Source: Clostridiales bacterium (GTDB lineage: Bacteria > Bacillota > Clostridia > Oscillospirales > Oscillospiraceae). From it: 60,529 bases of DNA. A program made the translations under genes and the position numbers. The stretch spans positions 1 through 60,529 of the forward strand of contig JAHZGF010000048.1 of NCBI GenBank assembly GCA_019420945.1, in the 5' to 3' direction. Below, in pieces: positions 23,401-30,486 of the stretch. Positions within the stretch are counted from its first letter, which is position 1. Every line of letters begins with the position of its first letter. The notes below the pieces were generated by a model, which was not told the DNA's origin, ran no database searches, and saw only the letters and a program-made list of their open reading frames with translations.

Positions 23401-25676
23401 TCCTTTAGGGAGTATACTCCGGGCTGTAAGCCCTCCCAAATGATCGTACCTGTGCTGGAAGTGGTCTGATCCATATACCGGCTGCCATCCTCAATCCGGG
23501 TCAGGCTGTATGTCACTCCGGCCAGGGCGGAGCCATCCGAACTGATTTTTGTGAGGCGGAGGGAAGGCAGCTTGCTGTTGGTAAAGACAAACTGGGCCGT
23601 CTCATTTCCATCCAGGTGGATGATCCGCTGTGCCTCGTCAATTACATATCCCGGACACTCCAGTTCAGTCACCACATAAGCGCCCACGGGGAGCTTGGAG
23701 AGGTCGATGGTCCCATCATCCTCCGAAGTCGTATATTCCTCCGGTCCCCAGGAGCCGTCCACCGCCTCAATGCGGAATTTGACATTGGCAATCGGCTTAC
23801 TGAGATCCGCACTGTCTACCTTGATAAGATGGATGCCGGGCAGCTGGTCATTATAAAACACCCGTTCCACAATGCCCATGCCCGTGGTCAACTCCGCATA
23901 TTGGGGGGTGGTATCTATAATATGCTCATCGTCTCCGGGGTTTCGTTCCTCGATCCGATAGCTGCCCTCGGGCTGGTTGACCAGGAGAATTTCGCCCTGT
24001 TCATTGGTACGGAAGATGCCCAGGGAAACATTATCCCGGAAGATCTCAAACGCCACATCCGGCATAAGCTCCATCGTCTTTCGGTCATACTTGATGATCC
24101 GCAGACCAGGAAGTTCTTCATTGATAATGGTAGCGGTGGATTCCTCGCCTGACACCACATTGACCGTCTGAACGGTATCGGTCACAGCTTTCCAGCCCTC
24201 GATTCCTGCCAGCTCACGCACTTCCCATGCGCCGGGTTCAAGCTGGTCGAAGGTGATGGAACCTCCGGTGGTGGTCTGACCGCTCCGGGTCTGGCCGCTC
24301 TCCATGTGCTTGATCTGGATGGTTACACCGGAAAGCAGATCTCCAGTGTCACTCTTTTTCTCCACCCGAAGGGAGCCGTAGGGGGCGTTCCAGAAAGTCA
24401 GGGTTGCAACCTTGTTGTACTCCACATCCGCGTGCTGGGTGCGCTCATCCGGCAAAAGATGATACCGGGGCGGGATCTCCTCGGTTACCGTATAGTGGCC
24501 CTCAAGGGTTAGAGGGATTACCACGGTCCCGTCCGGGCCAGTAGAGAAAGAGCCAACCTTGCGTCCCTCTGGATCGTACACAGAGAACACCGCGCCCTCC
24601 AGTGGAATTTTTGTGCCCTCCTCCAGCTTTACGATTTTCAGCGCGGTCTCATCCGGGTCGGGGTCCTGACCATCATAATAGTTACTGATAGCAGCCACAT
24701 CCAGCCGTACATTGTTATCCAGGTCGCAGATATAATTTTGCAGATCACCATACTTGTCTTTCTCTTGGCAGACGGCATACATGGCGGCATACTGTGCCAC
24801 GGAGGCAGACAATGCAAGCTGGACGCTGCCACTCTGGTTCTGGATGGATTCCGCGGGGTACAACACCTTGAATTGAGCGGAGTAGCCGTCTCCGGTTCCT
24901 TCCGCAGCAACAGAGGTCACATCCTGATTATCCATGTTGACAATCCGGGTGCCATTGGGAACGGCGGAGGGGTCCTGGAAGGCGACAGAAATGTCGTAAT
25001 CGTAGACCCATGTCTCACTCCAAACCGTAAACACCTGCTGATAGTAGTCCTTACCATCAACACTGACAGGATAGGCCACGGAATGGTCCGGGGTGGCTGT
25101 CATTTTGGGCGTGAGCATATAGTTGTAGGTTGTGCCGCGCTTGTAGATGTCCTTGGCGGCGGCCAGGATGCGGTTGCCAATGTCCAGTTCAGAACCGGAA
25201 AGGCCAGGGGCCACCTTTAGATTGTTGATGTCCCAGGTGGAAAGCAAATAACACCAGAGGGCCATCTTTGTGGCGTAATACGCCTGATACTTGTTATCCA
25301 AATTCAGTTCACCCAGACTGCGGTGGGGGTAACCGTTGGAGATAATGCCCACCACCTTGGGATCGCTGGAGCGTTCCTCCGCAAGATATTTAATGCTTTC
25401 ACCGGGTTCTACCTTTTGGGGAACACCTTTGAGATACGGATTCACACAATATGCCGGAACTTCTTTGGTTGTCCCATCATTGCTCTTATACATGAAATAG
25501 GTGTAGTCTTGCTTCTTGACCGCGCCGTTGATGGACAGATAACCCAGCTCATATCCGCCGTTATAAATGTCCACTTCGCCCAGCGCCGCTTCTACACTAT
25601 CCGCGGCCCAAGCGGAGGTCGGAAGAATTCCAAGCAGCAAAACGCAGGCCAAAAACATTGAAAGCAGTTTTTTCAT
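20475..25676 (-). CDS. Giant Cna_B-repeat surface adhesin with variant thioester domain
   Basis: A 1,733-residue secreted protein. A signal peptide (about 1-24, ending SAWA) is followed by a thioester-type (TQXA) domain. The Cys is present at 77 (PAYCVNP), but the usual Gln of the TQxA motif is Lys137 (TKMA). About 13 Cna_B/SpaA-like repeats then run from about residue 340 to 1560, each opening with a pattern like LRIIKYDRKTMELMPDVAFE; the Lys and Glu positions suit internal isopeptide bonds. A DUF11-like domain comes last. The protein ends at LPRTGY with no membrane anchor or charged tail. A sortase is encoded upstream. It probably mediates contact with recipient cells or host tissue. Confidence 0.88.
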   Translation of the reverse strand: MKKLLSMFLACVLLLGILPTSAWAADSVEAALGEVDIYNGGYELGYLSINGAVKKQDYTYFMYKSNDGTTKEVPAYCVNPYLKGVPQKVEPGESIKYLAEERSSDPKVVGIISNGYPHRSLGELNLDNKYQAYYATKMALWCYLLSTWDINNLKVAPGLSGSELDIGNRILAAAKDIYKRGTTYNYMLTPKMTATPDHSVAYPVSVDGKDYYQQVFTVWSETWVYDYDISVAFQDPSAVPNGTRIVNMDNQDVTSVAAEGTGDGYSAQFKVLYPAESIQNQSGSVQLALSASVAQYAAMYAVCQEKDKYGDLQNYICDLDNNVRLDVAAISNYYDGQDPDPDETALKIVKLEEGTKIPLEGAVFSVYDPEGRKVGSFSTGPDGTVVIPLTLEGHYTVTEEIPPRYHLLPDERTQHADVEYNKVATLTFWNAPYGSLRVEKKSDTGDLLSGVTIQIKHMESGQTRSGQTTTGGSITFDQLEPGAWEVRELAGIEGWKAVTDTVQTVNVVSGEESTATIINEELPGLRIIKYDRKTMELMPDVAFEIFRDNVSLGIFRTNEQGEILLVNQPEGSYRIEERNPGDDEHIIDTTPQYAELTTGMGIVERVFYNDQLPGIHLIKVDSADLSKPIANVKFRIEAVDGSWGPEEYTTSEDDGTIDLSKLPVGAYVVTELECPGYVIDEAQRIIHLDGNETAQFVFTNSKLPSLRLTKISSDGSALAGVTYSLTRIEDGSRYMDQTTSSTGTIIWEGLQPGVYSLKETDTVSDHILDEKEYHVELFPGKDSTIVLENDKRPNLIIWKRDADSGAPVEGAVFLVKGADGHSVAEVTTGPDGSAKVPNLLPMVYEVIEKSVPSPYLLDADPQLVTLYPNWDRDVYFENHKAPTIEIIKENSITHERLANVRFQVWYASNDTETGEYNDLGVFTTDEIGRIELTGPANGLRDGWFRVKELEPPTGFSIKDSDTQEAFIPAGKGHTFLFENTPLSALIVYKQDSVSGEGLSGCRFQLSYLGGETSGSGGTVIGTYTTSANGSFTVTGLKAGYYICEELESDSGHVIDAAPQSFYISGKDQDIVTLYFSNAPKGAVLVKKVSAADNTPLSDVEFLVTKSDGSVVGDANGKFVTDSTGSFLVEGVEPGTTLIIKETRAKPGFLLDDAPQTVQVKEGQTVTVEFRNQPLGNLVIEKWGRNGSTEVPLEGVKFEIKYANGQYVDAAEGTLSSNGIYYSDSTGKVILSGITGTVVVTELESVPGYTIDPDSQSQTVTINPNDTQTIRFYNNAVGGVELIKVSEADKTERIPNTTFEIRRVSDDALVDTVTTGESGSVFVTLENNNYYAVEIKSAEGFKLDSTPHYFTIKNGQTTKLTVTNAPMSGILLHKISTADGKGIPGVSFILYDSGHNPIDQQTTDDRGYAWFEDLTESGRYYLRELENEGYIPDTQLRTVYVKAGETTLVEWENTPITGQIQIVKKSADYNPTNGLPAGTLLEGAVFEIYDKAGNLVDTIRSDSRGLAVSKPLPLSRYTIREVKAPANYGVNETELTAYLEHEGQIVKFEVTNKSLTTGVSITKTGPKEIMAGQPVRYTFSGIANSSNVRLDNFYWRDTLPAEVRLDTVVTGTYNFPGTYKITYRVNGGEYRTLADNLSTSKNYTLAASATALGLASNERVTEVMFVFGQAPAGFAQVEKPYLHCTAVANLASTSFVNVADVGGVYNGQWVQAVSRWVTTVYGKPIIPTLPRTGY

Positions 25677-25697
25677 AAGCCCTCCTTAAAATAGACT

Positions 25698-25736
25698 GAA
25701 AGAGGCATGAACAACAATCTGTTCATCGCCTCTTTC
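25698..25736 (-). promoter_or_regulatory. Leader hairpin before the surface protein gene
   Basis: The stem GAAAGAGGC/GCCTCTTTC has inner arms ATGAAC/GTTCAT. It lies between the sortase terminator and the AAGGAGGG ribosome site of the adhesin, with only a weak T-run after it. It is probably an attenuator or an mRNA-stabilising 5' structure. Confidence 0.5.
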
Positions 25737-25779
25737 TGGAAGTAATTCAGTCAGGGTTTCGCAGAAACTAAGCGAAAAA

Positions 25780-25818
25780 AACGCAGTGCATTTCCCAATT
25801 TGGGAGATGCACTGCGTT
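25780..25818 (-). terminator. Terminator after the sortase gene
   Basis: A 12-bp outer stem, AACGCAGTGCAT with its complement, has an inner TCCC/GGGA pair and is followed on the minus strand by seven T. It abuts the sortase stop codon. Confidence 0.85.
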
Positions 25819-26591
25819 TAGCATTCCACAGCCTGGACACACCAGCGGTATGCCCGCTGATCCCGCACACAGGTAAACAATGTGATACGGTTGTCACTGG
25901 TAGTGGCGGTGCCGCTGGTATCTGTCTCCAATACCTTTTCTACACTGACCACCTGATAGGTGCGTGTGCCCAGCTTGGTGGTCCAGGTAATGGTATCGCC
26001 TGGCTCCAGGGTATGCAGGTCTCCAAAATCATCCCGGACACCGCGGTTGTGACCCGCAATGCAGCAGTTTCCATCCCAGATGCTGGTGCCAGGGAAATGA
26101 CCGGCCCCTTTTGCCAGAGTGCTGCTGTCTGTCCCTTCGTAGACCTTGGTAGACAGGCCGATAGCCGGGATCTTGAGCGTCCCCAGATGTCCGCCGGAGT
26201 AGTAGAGATCGCTGGTGACGGCAGTATAGCCGACGTCCTGGCCGGAACTGTCCCCATTTCCTGTGTCGATCACAGGATAGTTGACGCTCCCTGTCTGGGA
26301 CACCAGCCCGCCGCCATCCAGAGCGCCGGGGATGAGATTGGGCGTCAGAGGGTCGCCACTGCCGGGGAGGTAACTGGTAGGTGTGCCAAATCCAGGCGGG
26401 ATCAGGGCGGTGTTCTTACTCCGGTCTACATTGGGATCTTCCCATTCGTAGATGGTGTCATCGCTGGTAGGTCTGCCGAACAGGTAATCGTCCGGGGCCT
26501 CCATGGTATATTCCAGGGCGCTGGCCTGGCCCACACATAGGGCGCATAACATGGTGGCCAGCAGAAGTGCTCTCAGCTTCAGTTGAATCAT
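25818..26591 (-). CDS. Sortase, class B/D-like
   Basis: A 257-residue sortase. An N-terminal signal or anchor helix (LRALLLATMLCALCVGQASA) precedes a low-complexity linker of about 90 residues. The catalytic domain begins near LGTLKIPAIGLSTKVYEG. Its catalytic His lies in CIAGHNRG, its Cys in ITLFTCVRDQ and the Arg probably in RAYRW. It is encoded next to the LPxTG-ending Cna_B protein and a membrane-anchored surface protein, which are its likely substrates. It overlaps the latter gene by 4 bp. Confidence 0.88.
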   Translation of the reverse strand: MIQLKLRALLLATMLCALCVGQASALEYTMEAPDDYLFGRPTSDDTIYEWEDPNVDRSKNTALIPPGFGTPTSYLPGSGDPLTPNLIPGALDGGGLVSQTGSVNYPVIDTGNGDSSGQDVGYTAVTSDLYYSGGHLGTLKIPAIGLSTKVYEGTDSSTLAKGAGHFPGTSIWDGNCCIAGHNRGVRDDFGDLHTLEPGDTITWTTKLGTRTYQVVSVEKVLETDTSGTATTSDNRITLFTCVRDQRAYRWCVQAVEC

Positions 26592-27496
26592 CTCCTTCCT
26601 TTATACCGCTTGAACAGGAAAACCCCACCTGCAGTCAGTAGGAGAACCGCACCGCCAATCAGGAGGGGCTGTTTGATGTCAATCTCTGCCGTGGCCCCGT
26701 TTGAGTTTTCGCTGGAAGGGATGTCTGTGGGGGCTGGGTCAGTCTGCTCCGAAGGGATCTCCATGCTGCCAAAAATGGCGGTATAGGTCAACACAGAGCA
26801 GTTGGTTTTGGAAACTTGGCCGGTATAGTCTGCCGTAACAGTGTAGCCGGTAGCATAGGTGCTGCTGGTAGTGCCGGTATATTTGGCGGTGGCGGTATAT
26901 CGGGTGACGGCCCCGTCCGCCCCGGCTTCACTGGTCTCGGTCCACTGGACGTCTGCCAGAGTCAGGCTTTTTCCATTGTCCTCAATGCTCTTTGGAATCA
27001 AAGATAGATCCGCTTCCGAGAGATTGGGATAGGTGCGGGTGGCGGAGAGATCCTTTGTTCGGGTAGCATAACCGTCTGCCGCTACCTTGACAGTGGTATG
27101 ATCCAGTGTCAGAGTGCCGGTATAACCGTCCTCTGTGGTTACCTCCATCTGCGGTTCCAGACTCTGGAGGATCTTCTCCATATTGTTGGTTTCACTGGCC
27201 AGAGTTTTGGTCTGGGTGATGGTCTGGATGTCCACCCCAACCTCGTCCTTCCGCGTCATATCCAGCAGATAATAGAGGCGGCCATCTCGCTCAAAATCCT
27301 CGGTGGGAATCTGAGATGGGTCATCTGCCAGGGACAGCTGGTACACTTTCTTGATCCTGGGGCTGTCTCCCTCCATATACTCCTCCACCGATGTGGGGTA
27401 GTAACTGGCACTCTGCTCTGGTTCAGCGGCCAGAGCAGGGACAGATGCCGCCAGGAGCAGGGTCAGGGCGCACATCGTGGTCAAAATGCGTTTCAT
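26588..27496 (-). CDS. Membrane-anchored surface protein
   Basis: A 302-residue secreted protein. It has a signal peptide (MKRILTTMCALTLLLAASVP ... ALA), a beta-rich, Thr/Ser-rich ectodomain and one C-terminal membrane helix (PLLIGGAVLLLTAGGVFLF) followed by a positive KRYKGRR tail. No clear LPxTG motif precedes the helix, so it is probably membrane-anchored rather than sortase-linked. It is the first gene of the surface operon: surface protein, sortase, adhesin. The middle contains repeated TATAKYTGTTSSTY-like stretches. Function unknown; it may be a docking partner for the adhesin. Confidence 0.75.
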   Translation of the reverse strand: MKRILTTMCALTLLLAASVPALAAEPEQSASYYPTSVEEYMEGDSPRIKKVYQLSLADDPSQIPTEDFERDGRLYYLLDMTRKDEVGVDIQTITQTKTLASETNNMEKILQSLEPQMEVTTEDGYTGTLTLDHTTVKVAADGYATRTKDLSATRTYPNLSEADLSLIPKSIEDNGKSLTLADVQWTETSEAGADGAVTRYTATAKYTGTTSSTYATGYTVTADYTGQVSKTNCSVLTYTAIFGSMEIPSEQTDPAPTDIPSSENSNGATAEIDIKQPLLIGGAVLLLTAGGVFLFKRYKGRR

Positions 27497-27570
27497 ACTG
27501 GATTCCTCCTACAACAATTTTTCTTTTGATTTGCCGGAAATCATATTGTTATTTCTTCTTTTGGAAATCG

Positions 27571-28502
27571 TCACCCCCTTTCCCGGAGCACATTTCGTTG
27601 CAGCAGATACTCATTCCAATCCTTTCCCTGTGGCGGAAGTTGTTGAGACACCTCATAGTCCTCTGCGGAGAACATTTCTCGGAGCTTTTGGGTTGCCTGC
27701 CGACCATGTTCATCGTTATCCAGGCACAGAATAATCCGGCGTATGTGTGGGTTGTCTCGCAGATAGGTCCGCAGTCCTCCTTCGTACAGCCCACACAGTG
27801 CCACCGCGTTGGAGGTTACTTTCCGGTGCAGGGTGCAGAAGCTCATCAGGTCGATTGGGGCCTCAAAGACAAGAACTGCATCATGCTTCTTGCTACAGTA
27901 AAGTCGAAATGCGATATCCTTATTGCTGCCTGGGACATCCCCCTTAAAGCTGCTGCCGTTCCAATCATAGGTTCCTCGTTGATTGGCAAATACCGGCGCT
28001 CCTGATTGGTCCCGGCCAACAAAGACACAGTTGTGATGGTGGGCGTCCTCGTACAGCAATCCAGCCTCCACAAAGCCCCGGATCACTTGGGCTGCGATCC
28101 CACGCTTGCGGAGATAGGCAAACACCCTTCGGTGATCCACGTTGGCAGGTGGGAGGTAAAGGGGACCTTTTCCTCCTTTTCCTTGGTCTGCCGCGGAGTG
28201 CTCGCCGGGGGAGAGTCACGGGCGCGGCCATGCCAGGTCAGCAGGTACTCCACAGCCTCCGGGAAACTTTTGTTGTAGAACCGCTGGAGGAATGTGATGG
28301 CATCTCCGCCGATGCCCTCTGAGTAGCGGAACCAGGTACGTCTGTCCTTGATCCGGATGCTGTCCATCTCCTGCGTGGTGTAGTACCTGCCGATCCGCTT
28401 CACCTGGTAGCCCAGGGAGATCAGCAGATCTGGAAGGTCCGTGTCTCGGACAGTGGCCATTTCAGCCTCTGTAAAACGAGTTTTTTCTGACGTTTGTATC
28501 AT
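27571..28502 (-). pseudogene. Frameshifted CHC2-like/TOPRIM primase-type protein
   Basis: Two overlapping frames together make one DUF3991/TOPRIM protein of about 310 residues. The 5' part (28502 down to about 28155) carries the CHC2-like fold (ISLGYQVKRIGRYYTTQEMD ... SEGIGGDAITFLQRFYNKSF), although the zinc-binding Cys and His are not conserved. The 3' part (from about 28150) carries DHRRVFAYLRKRGI and the TOPRIM motif IILCLDNDEHGRQA. The join falls at about 28150-28156, where loss of one C would explain the break. It would normally prime element DNA. A sequencing error is an alternative to real inactivation. Confidence 0.75.
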
Positions 28503-28532
28503 GTTCACCCCCATTCTAGGAAAAACAAAAAA

Positions 28533-28575
28533 GGGGCCGGAGGACGCATCTGCTTGAGATGTGTCCTCCGGCCCC
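28533..28575 (-). terminator. Strong terminator
   Basis: The stem GGGGCCGGAGGAC/GTCCTCCGGCCCC extends by a CATC/GATG pair and is followed on the minus strand by TTTTTTGTTTTT. It ends the transcript of the gene at 28594-29040 before the primase gene. Confidence 0.9.
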
Positions 28576-28593
28576 TTGCTTTGACTCCTTGTG

Positions 28594-29040
28594 TTATTGT
28601 TCGATGTCCGCTGTGTCTCTCTCCGCCTCCGTGCTGGCCTCGCTGGCGTCTGGGGTGGTACCGGCGGCTCCGCTGTCCTCCGGTGCTTCCTCGGTGCTCT
28701 CAGGGGCCTCCTGTGGGGCCAGGCTGGCTTCGGCTTCCGCCAGCGCCTGCTCGATCAGGCCCAGGACGAAGTCCCGCTGGGTGAGCTTTACGCCGGTCCG
28801 AGCCGTTTCTCTGGCCAGGTGGGTCTTGATGCGCTGGAAGAGTTCCTCGGGAATCTGGAATGCCATCGTTCTGCTGCCTGTCATGTTGATTCCTCCATTC
28901 TCATCTTTCATCTTGTAGTATTCAGTGAGCAGTGCTGCGATGTACTGGCTGGTGGTCATCTCCAGGCGGTCTTTTTCTTCTGTTACCCGGTTGTGCAGGG
29001 CGATGTCGATTTGAGCGCATAGGTTTTTCTTGTCTGCCAT
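28594..29040 (-). CDS. ICE first-gene protein, ribbon-helix-helix-like
   Basis: A 148-residue protein starting MADKKNLCAQIDIALHNRVT. The ATG at 29040 has AAAGGAG upstream, and an upstream in-frame extension to 29136 has none. The first half resembles paired RHH-type segments: LHNRVTEEKDRLEMTTSQYI and MAFQIPEELFQRIKTHLARE. The C-terminus is a long acidic Glu/Ala/Ser/Pro-rich tail, probably disordered. It has its own terminator and lies closest to the tRNA-Pro end of the element, a position often used for control genes. Function is inferred only as DNA binding. Confidence 0.65.
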   Translation of the reverse strand: MADKKNLCAQIDIALHNRVTEEKDRLEMTTSQYIAALLTEYYKMKDENGGINMTGSRTMAFQIPEELFQRIKTHLARETARTGVKLTQRDFVLGLIEQALAEAEASLAPQEAPESTEEAPEDSGAAGTTPDASEASTEAERDTADIEQ

Positions 29041-29383
29041 GGTCTGCTCTCCTTTCCTCGTTTTGCAACGCAAGTATATCCAAAACCATGTCAGAAAGCT
29101 ATTACCAAGACCACCAAGGAACCAAGGACAAAGCAAGCAATACCACCAACTGAAACAGCTATGTAATAAAAAGAGAGAAGCCCCCGTTGGCAGTTCGATT
29201 TGAACTACCAGCGGGGCTTCTCTCGCTGTTTTCTCTTTGCTCAGAGGTTCGAATCACCCCACATCACGAAAATGGCCTTTTGCATCTCCATCTCGTCTGG
29301 TGCTCGATTTTGTCCTCTGAAACGGCTGAAACCCTTGCCGCAGCAAGGGTTTCAGGGGTTGCATCTTTTTCAGCAACCTTAGT
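29041..29383. other. Non-coding right end of the ICE next to tRNA-Pro
   Basis: No gene is seen. Two hairpins are present. AGAGAAGCCCC/GGGGCTTCTCT at 29174-29223 is followed on the minus strand by TTTTTATT and would terminate the tRNA transcript. A perfect 12-bp stem, TGAAACCCTTGC with its complement, lies at 29327-29354. Near the tRNA 3' end the minus strand reads GGTTGCTGAAAAAGATGCAA; its AAAAAGATGCA (29360-29370) recurs in the direct repeats at 54.6 and 60.4 kb. The ICE boundary probably lies within 29360-29383. Confidence 0.5.
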
Positions 29384-29459
29384 TGGTCCGAGTGGGGAGA
29401 CTCGAACTCCCGGCATCTTGCTCCCAAAGCAAGCGCGCTACCAACTGCGCTACACCCGG
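29384..29459 (-). tRNA. tRNA-Pro (UGG)
   Basis: A complete 76-nt tRNA with the CCA end encoded. The acceptor arms CCGGGTG and CACTCGG pair over 7 bp with one G-U. The anticodon stem CTTGC/GCAAG encloses the loop TTTGGGA, giving anticodon UGG. The T-loop is GTTCGAGTC. Its 3' end faces the ICE. Confidence 0.97.
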
Positions 29460-29584
29460 TTATGAAGTTTTCTGATTGTGGTCAAATATGGGGTCAGCGC
29501 CGGTTTTTGACCAGTTCCCAGCGGGGGGCAAAACTCCGTCGGCCTTAGCGTCCCAGAGCTTTCCGGGATTTCAGGAAAGTGCGG

Positions 29585-29642
29585 CTCGAACTCCGGCCTC
29601 ACGCTCCCAAAGCAAGCGCGCTACCAACTGCGCTACACCCGG
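29585..29642 (-). pseudogene. Degraded second tRNA-Pro copy
   Basis: The first 40 nt at the 5' end (29603-29642) are identical to the intact tRNA-Pro. The part up to the T-loop (29585-29602) is similar but broken: the anticodon stem has a mismatch, the T stem does not pair and there is no acceptor 3' strand. It lies between the promoter at 29688-29716 and the intact tRNA, in the same direction. Confidence 0.8.
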
Positions 29643-29687
29643 ATATTTTGTTGGAGTGTTCCACTTTGTTGCTCAGTCAGCTTTTCT

Positions 29688-29740
29688 ATTATAATATATA
29701 GACAGAAGGATTGCAAGAGGGCATTTTGATATGATATGAT
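29688..29740. promoter_or_regulatory. Divergent promoters sharing one palindromic -35 box
   Basis: TTGCAA at 29711-29716 is its own complement. Leftward it is 17 bp from a perfect TATAAT (29688-29693 on the minus strand), serving the tRNA-Pro genes. Rightward it is 18 bp from TATGAT at 29735-29740, serving trmB. The two promoters should therefore compete. Confidence 0.65.
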
Positions 29741-29764
29741 AGCCCATACGAGGTGAGCTAGGCT

Positions 29765-30436
29765 ATGCGAATGAGAAAAAAACCGAACCTGGGAGTGCGG
29801 ATGGAACGCTGTACCCGGGTGCTGATTTCCGACCCGGAGGAGCGGAAGGGAAAGTGGCGGGAGCTGATGCCCGAGGCGAAGGAGGTCTTTCTGGAGCTGG
29901 GCTGCGGCAAGGGCCGCTTTACGGCGGAGACTGCGGCGCAGAATCCACAGGCGCTCTATATTGCGGTGGAACGGGTGCCGGACGCCATGGTGATCGCCAT
30001 GGAGCGGGTCTGTGCCCAGGAGCTGCACAACGTCTTTTTTGTGGATGGGGACGTAGCGCAGCTTCCGCTGTTCTTTGCTCCGGGTGAGGTAGACCGCATC
30101 TACATCAACTTCTGCGATCCCTGGCCCAGCAACCGCCACGCCAAGCGGCGGCTGACCCACCCGGACTTCCTGCTGCGTTACCGGCAGGTGCTGGCAGAGG
30201 CGGGGGAGATCCACTTCAAGACAGACAACCGGGATCTATTCGAGTGGTCCCTGTTCCAGTTCCCCAGGGTGGGCTTTGGGGTGTCTGAGGTCACCCGCGA
30301 CCTGCACGCCGACGGCATCCACGGTGTAATGACCGACTACGAGGAGAAGTTCCACAACCTGGGGACCCCGATCAACCGCTGTGTGGGTACCATGGGCCCG
30401 CTGCCCGAAGTGCCGGAGCCTCCAGCAGAGGAATGA
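29765..30436 (+). CDS. trmB: tRNA (guanine-N7-)-methyltransferase
   Basis: A 223-residue SAM-dependent enzyme that makes m7G at position 46 of tRNA. The SAM site FLELGCGKGRF lies near residue 43. The family signature INFCDPWPSNRHAKRRL at about 115-131 and HFKTDNRDLFEWSL near 155 are intact. The ATG at 29765 has GAGGTGAGC upstream. It stands alone between the tRNA-Pro locus and a convergent hemolysin III gene and belongs to the core chromosome, which fixes the right-hand side of the ICE. Confidence 0.95.
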   Translation: MRMRKKPNLGVRMERCTRVLISDPEERKGKWRELMPEAKEVFLELGCGKGRFTAETAAQNPQALYIAVERVPDAMVIAMERVCAQELHNVFFVDGDVAQLPLFFAPGEVDRIYINFCDPWPSNRHAKRRLTHPDFLLRYRQVLAEAGEIHFKTDNRDLFEWSLFQFPRVGFGVSEVTRDLHADGIHGVMTDYEEKFHNLGTPINRCVGTMGPLPEVPEPPAEE

Positions 30437-30444
30437 CCGCGCAA

Positions 30445-30478
30445 AAAGGAGCTTCCGCTGTATGGCGGAAGCTCCTTT
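30445..30478. terminator. Bidirectional terminator between trmB and hemolysin III gene
   Basis: A perfect 14-bp stem, AAAGGAGCTTCCGC with its complement, has a 6-nt loop and A/T-runs on both sides. It lies between two convergent genes. Confidence 0.85.
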
Positions 30479-30486
30479 ACTTGTGC

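Larger units (their letters stand above)
1..29383. mobile_element. Integrative conjugative element, Tn1549/CTn type (left end outside window)
   Basis: A continuous block of transfer, mobilisation, replication and partition genes runs almost wholly on the minus strand. It contains a type IV secretion ATPase, coupling protein, PrgI, TrbL and Maff2 proteins, a relaxase with MobC, PcfB, SSB, ParB-like and ParM/ParR proteins, a DNA methyltransferase and a large sortase-linked surface protein. This set is typical of conjugative elements of gut Clostridia. The right boundary is inferred: the last element-type gene begins at 29040 and an intact tRNA-Pro has its 3' end at 29384, which is a classic integration point. 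No integrase lies in this part of the window, so it must be beyond the left edge if present. No antibiotic-resistance gene was seen. Confidence 0.85.

Noticed and set aside
20475..25676. Regular internal repeats, considered as a CRISPR or DNA tandem array
   Set aside because: The repeats are about 90 residues long, conserved only at protein level, and form Cna_B domains. No short direct repeats with spacers were seen anywhere in the window.
29240..29270. T-arm-like sequence GGTTCGAATC suggesting another tRNA
   Set aside because: No acceptor or anticodon stem can be built around it.
1..29383. Search for antibiotic-resistance cargo such as van or tet genes
   Set aside because: None seen; every supported gene is transfer, maintenance, surface or unknown.
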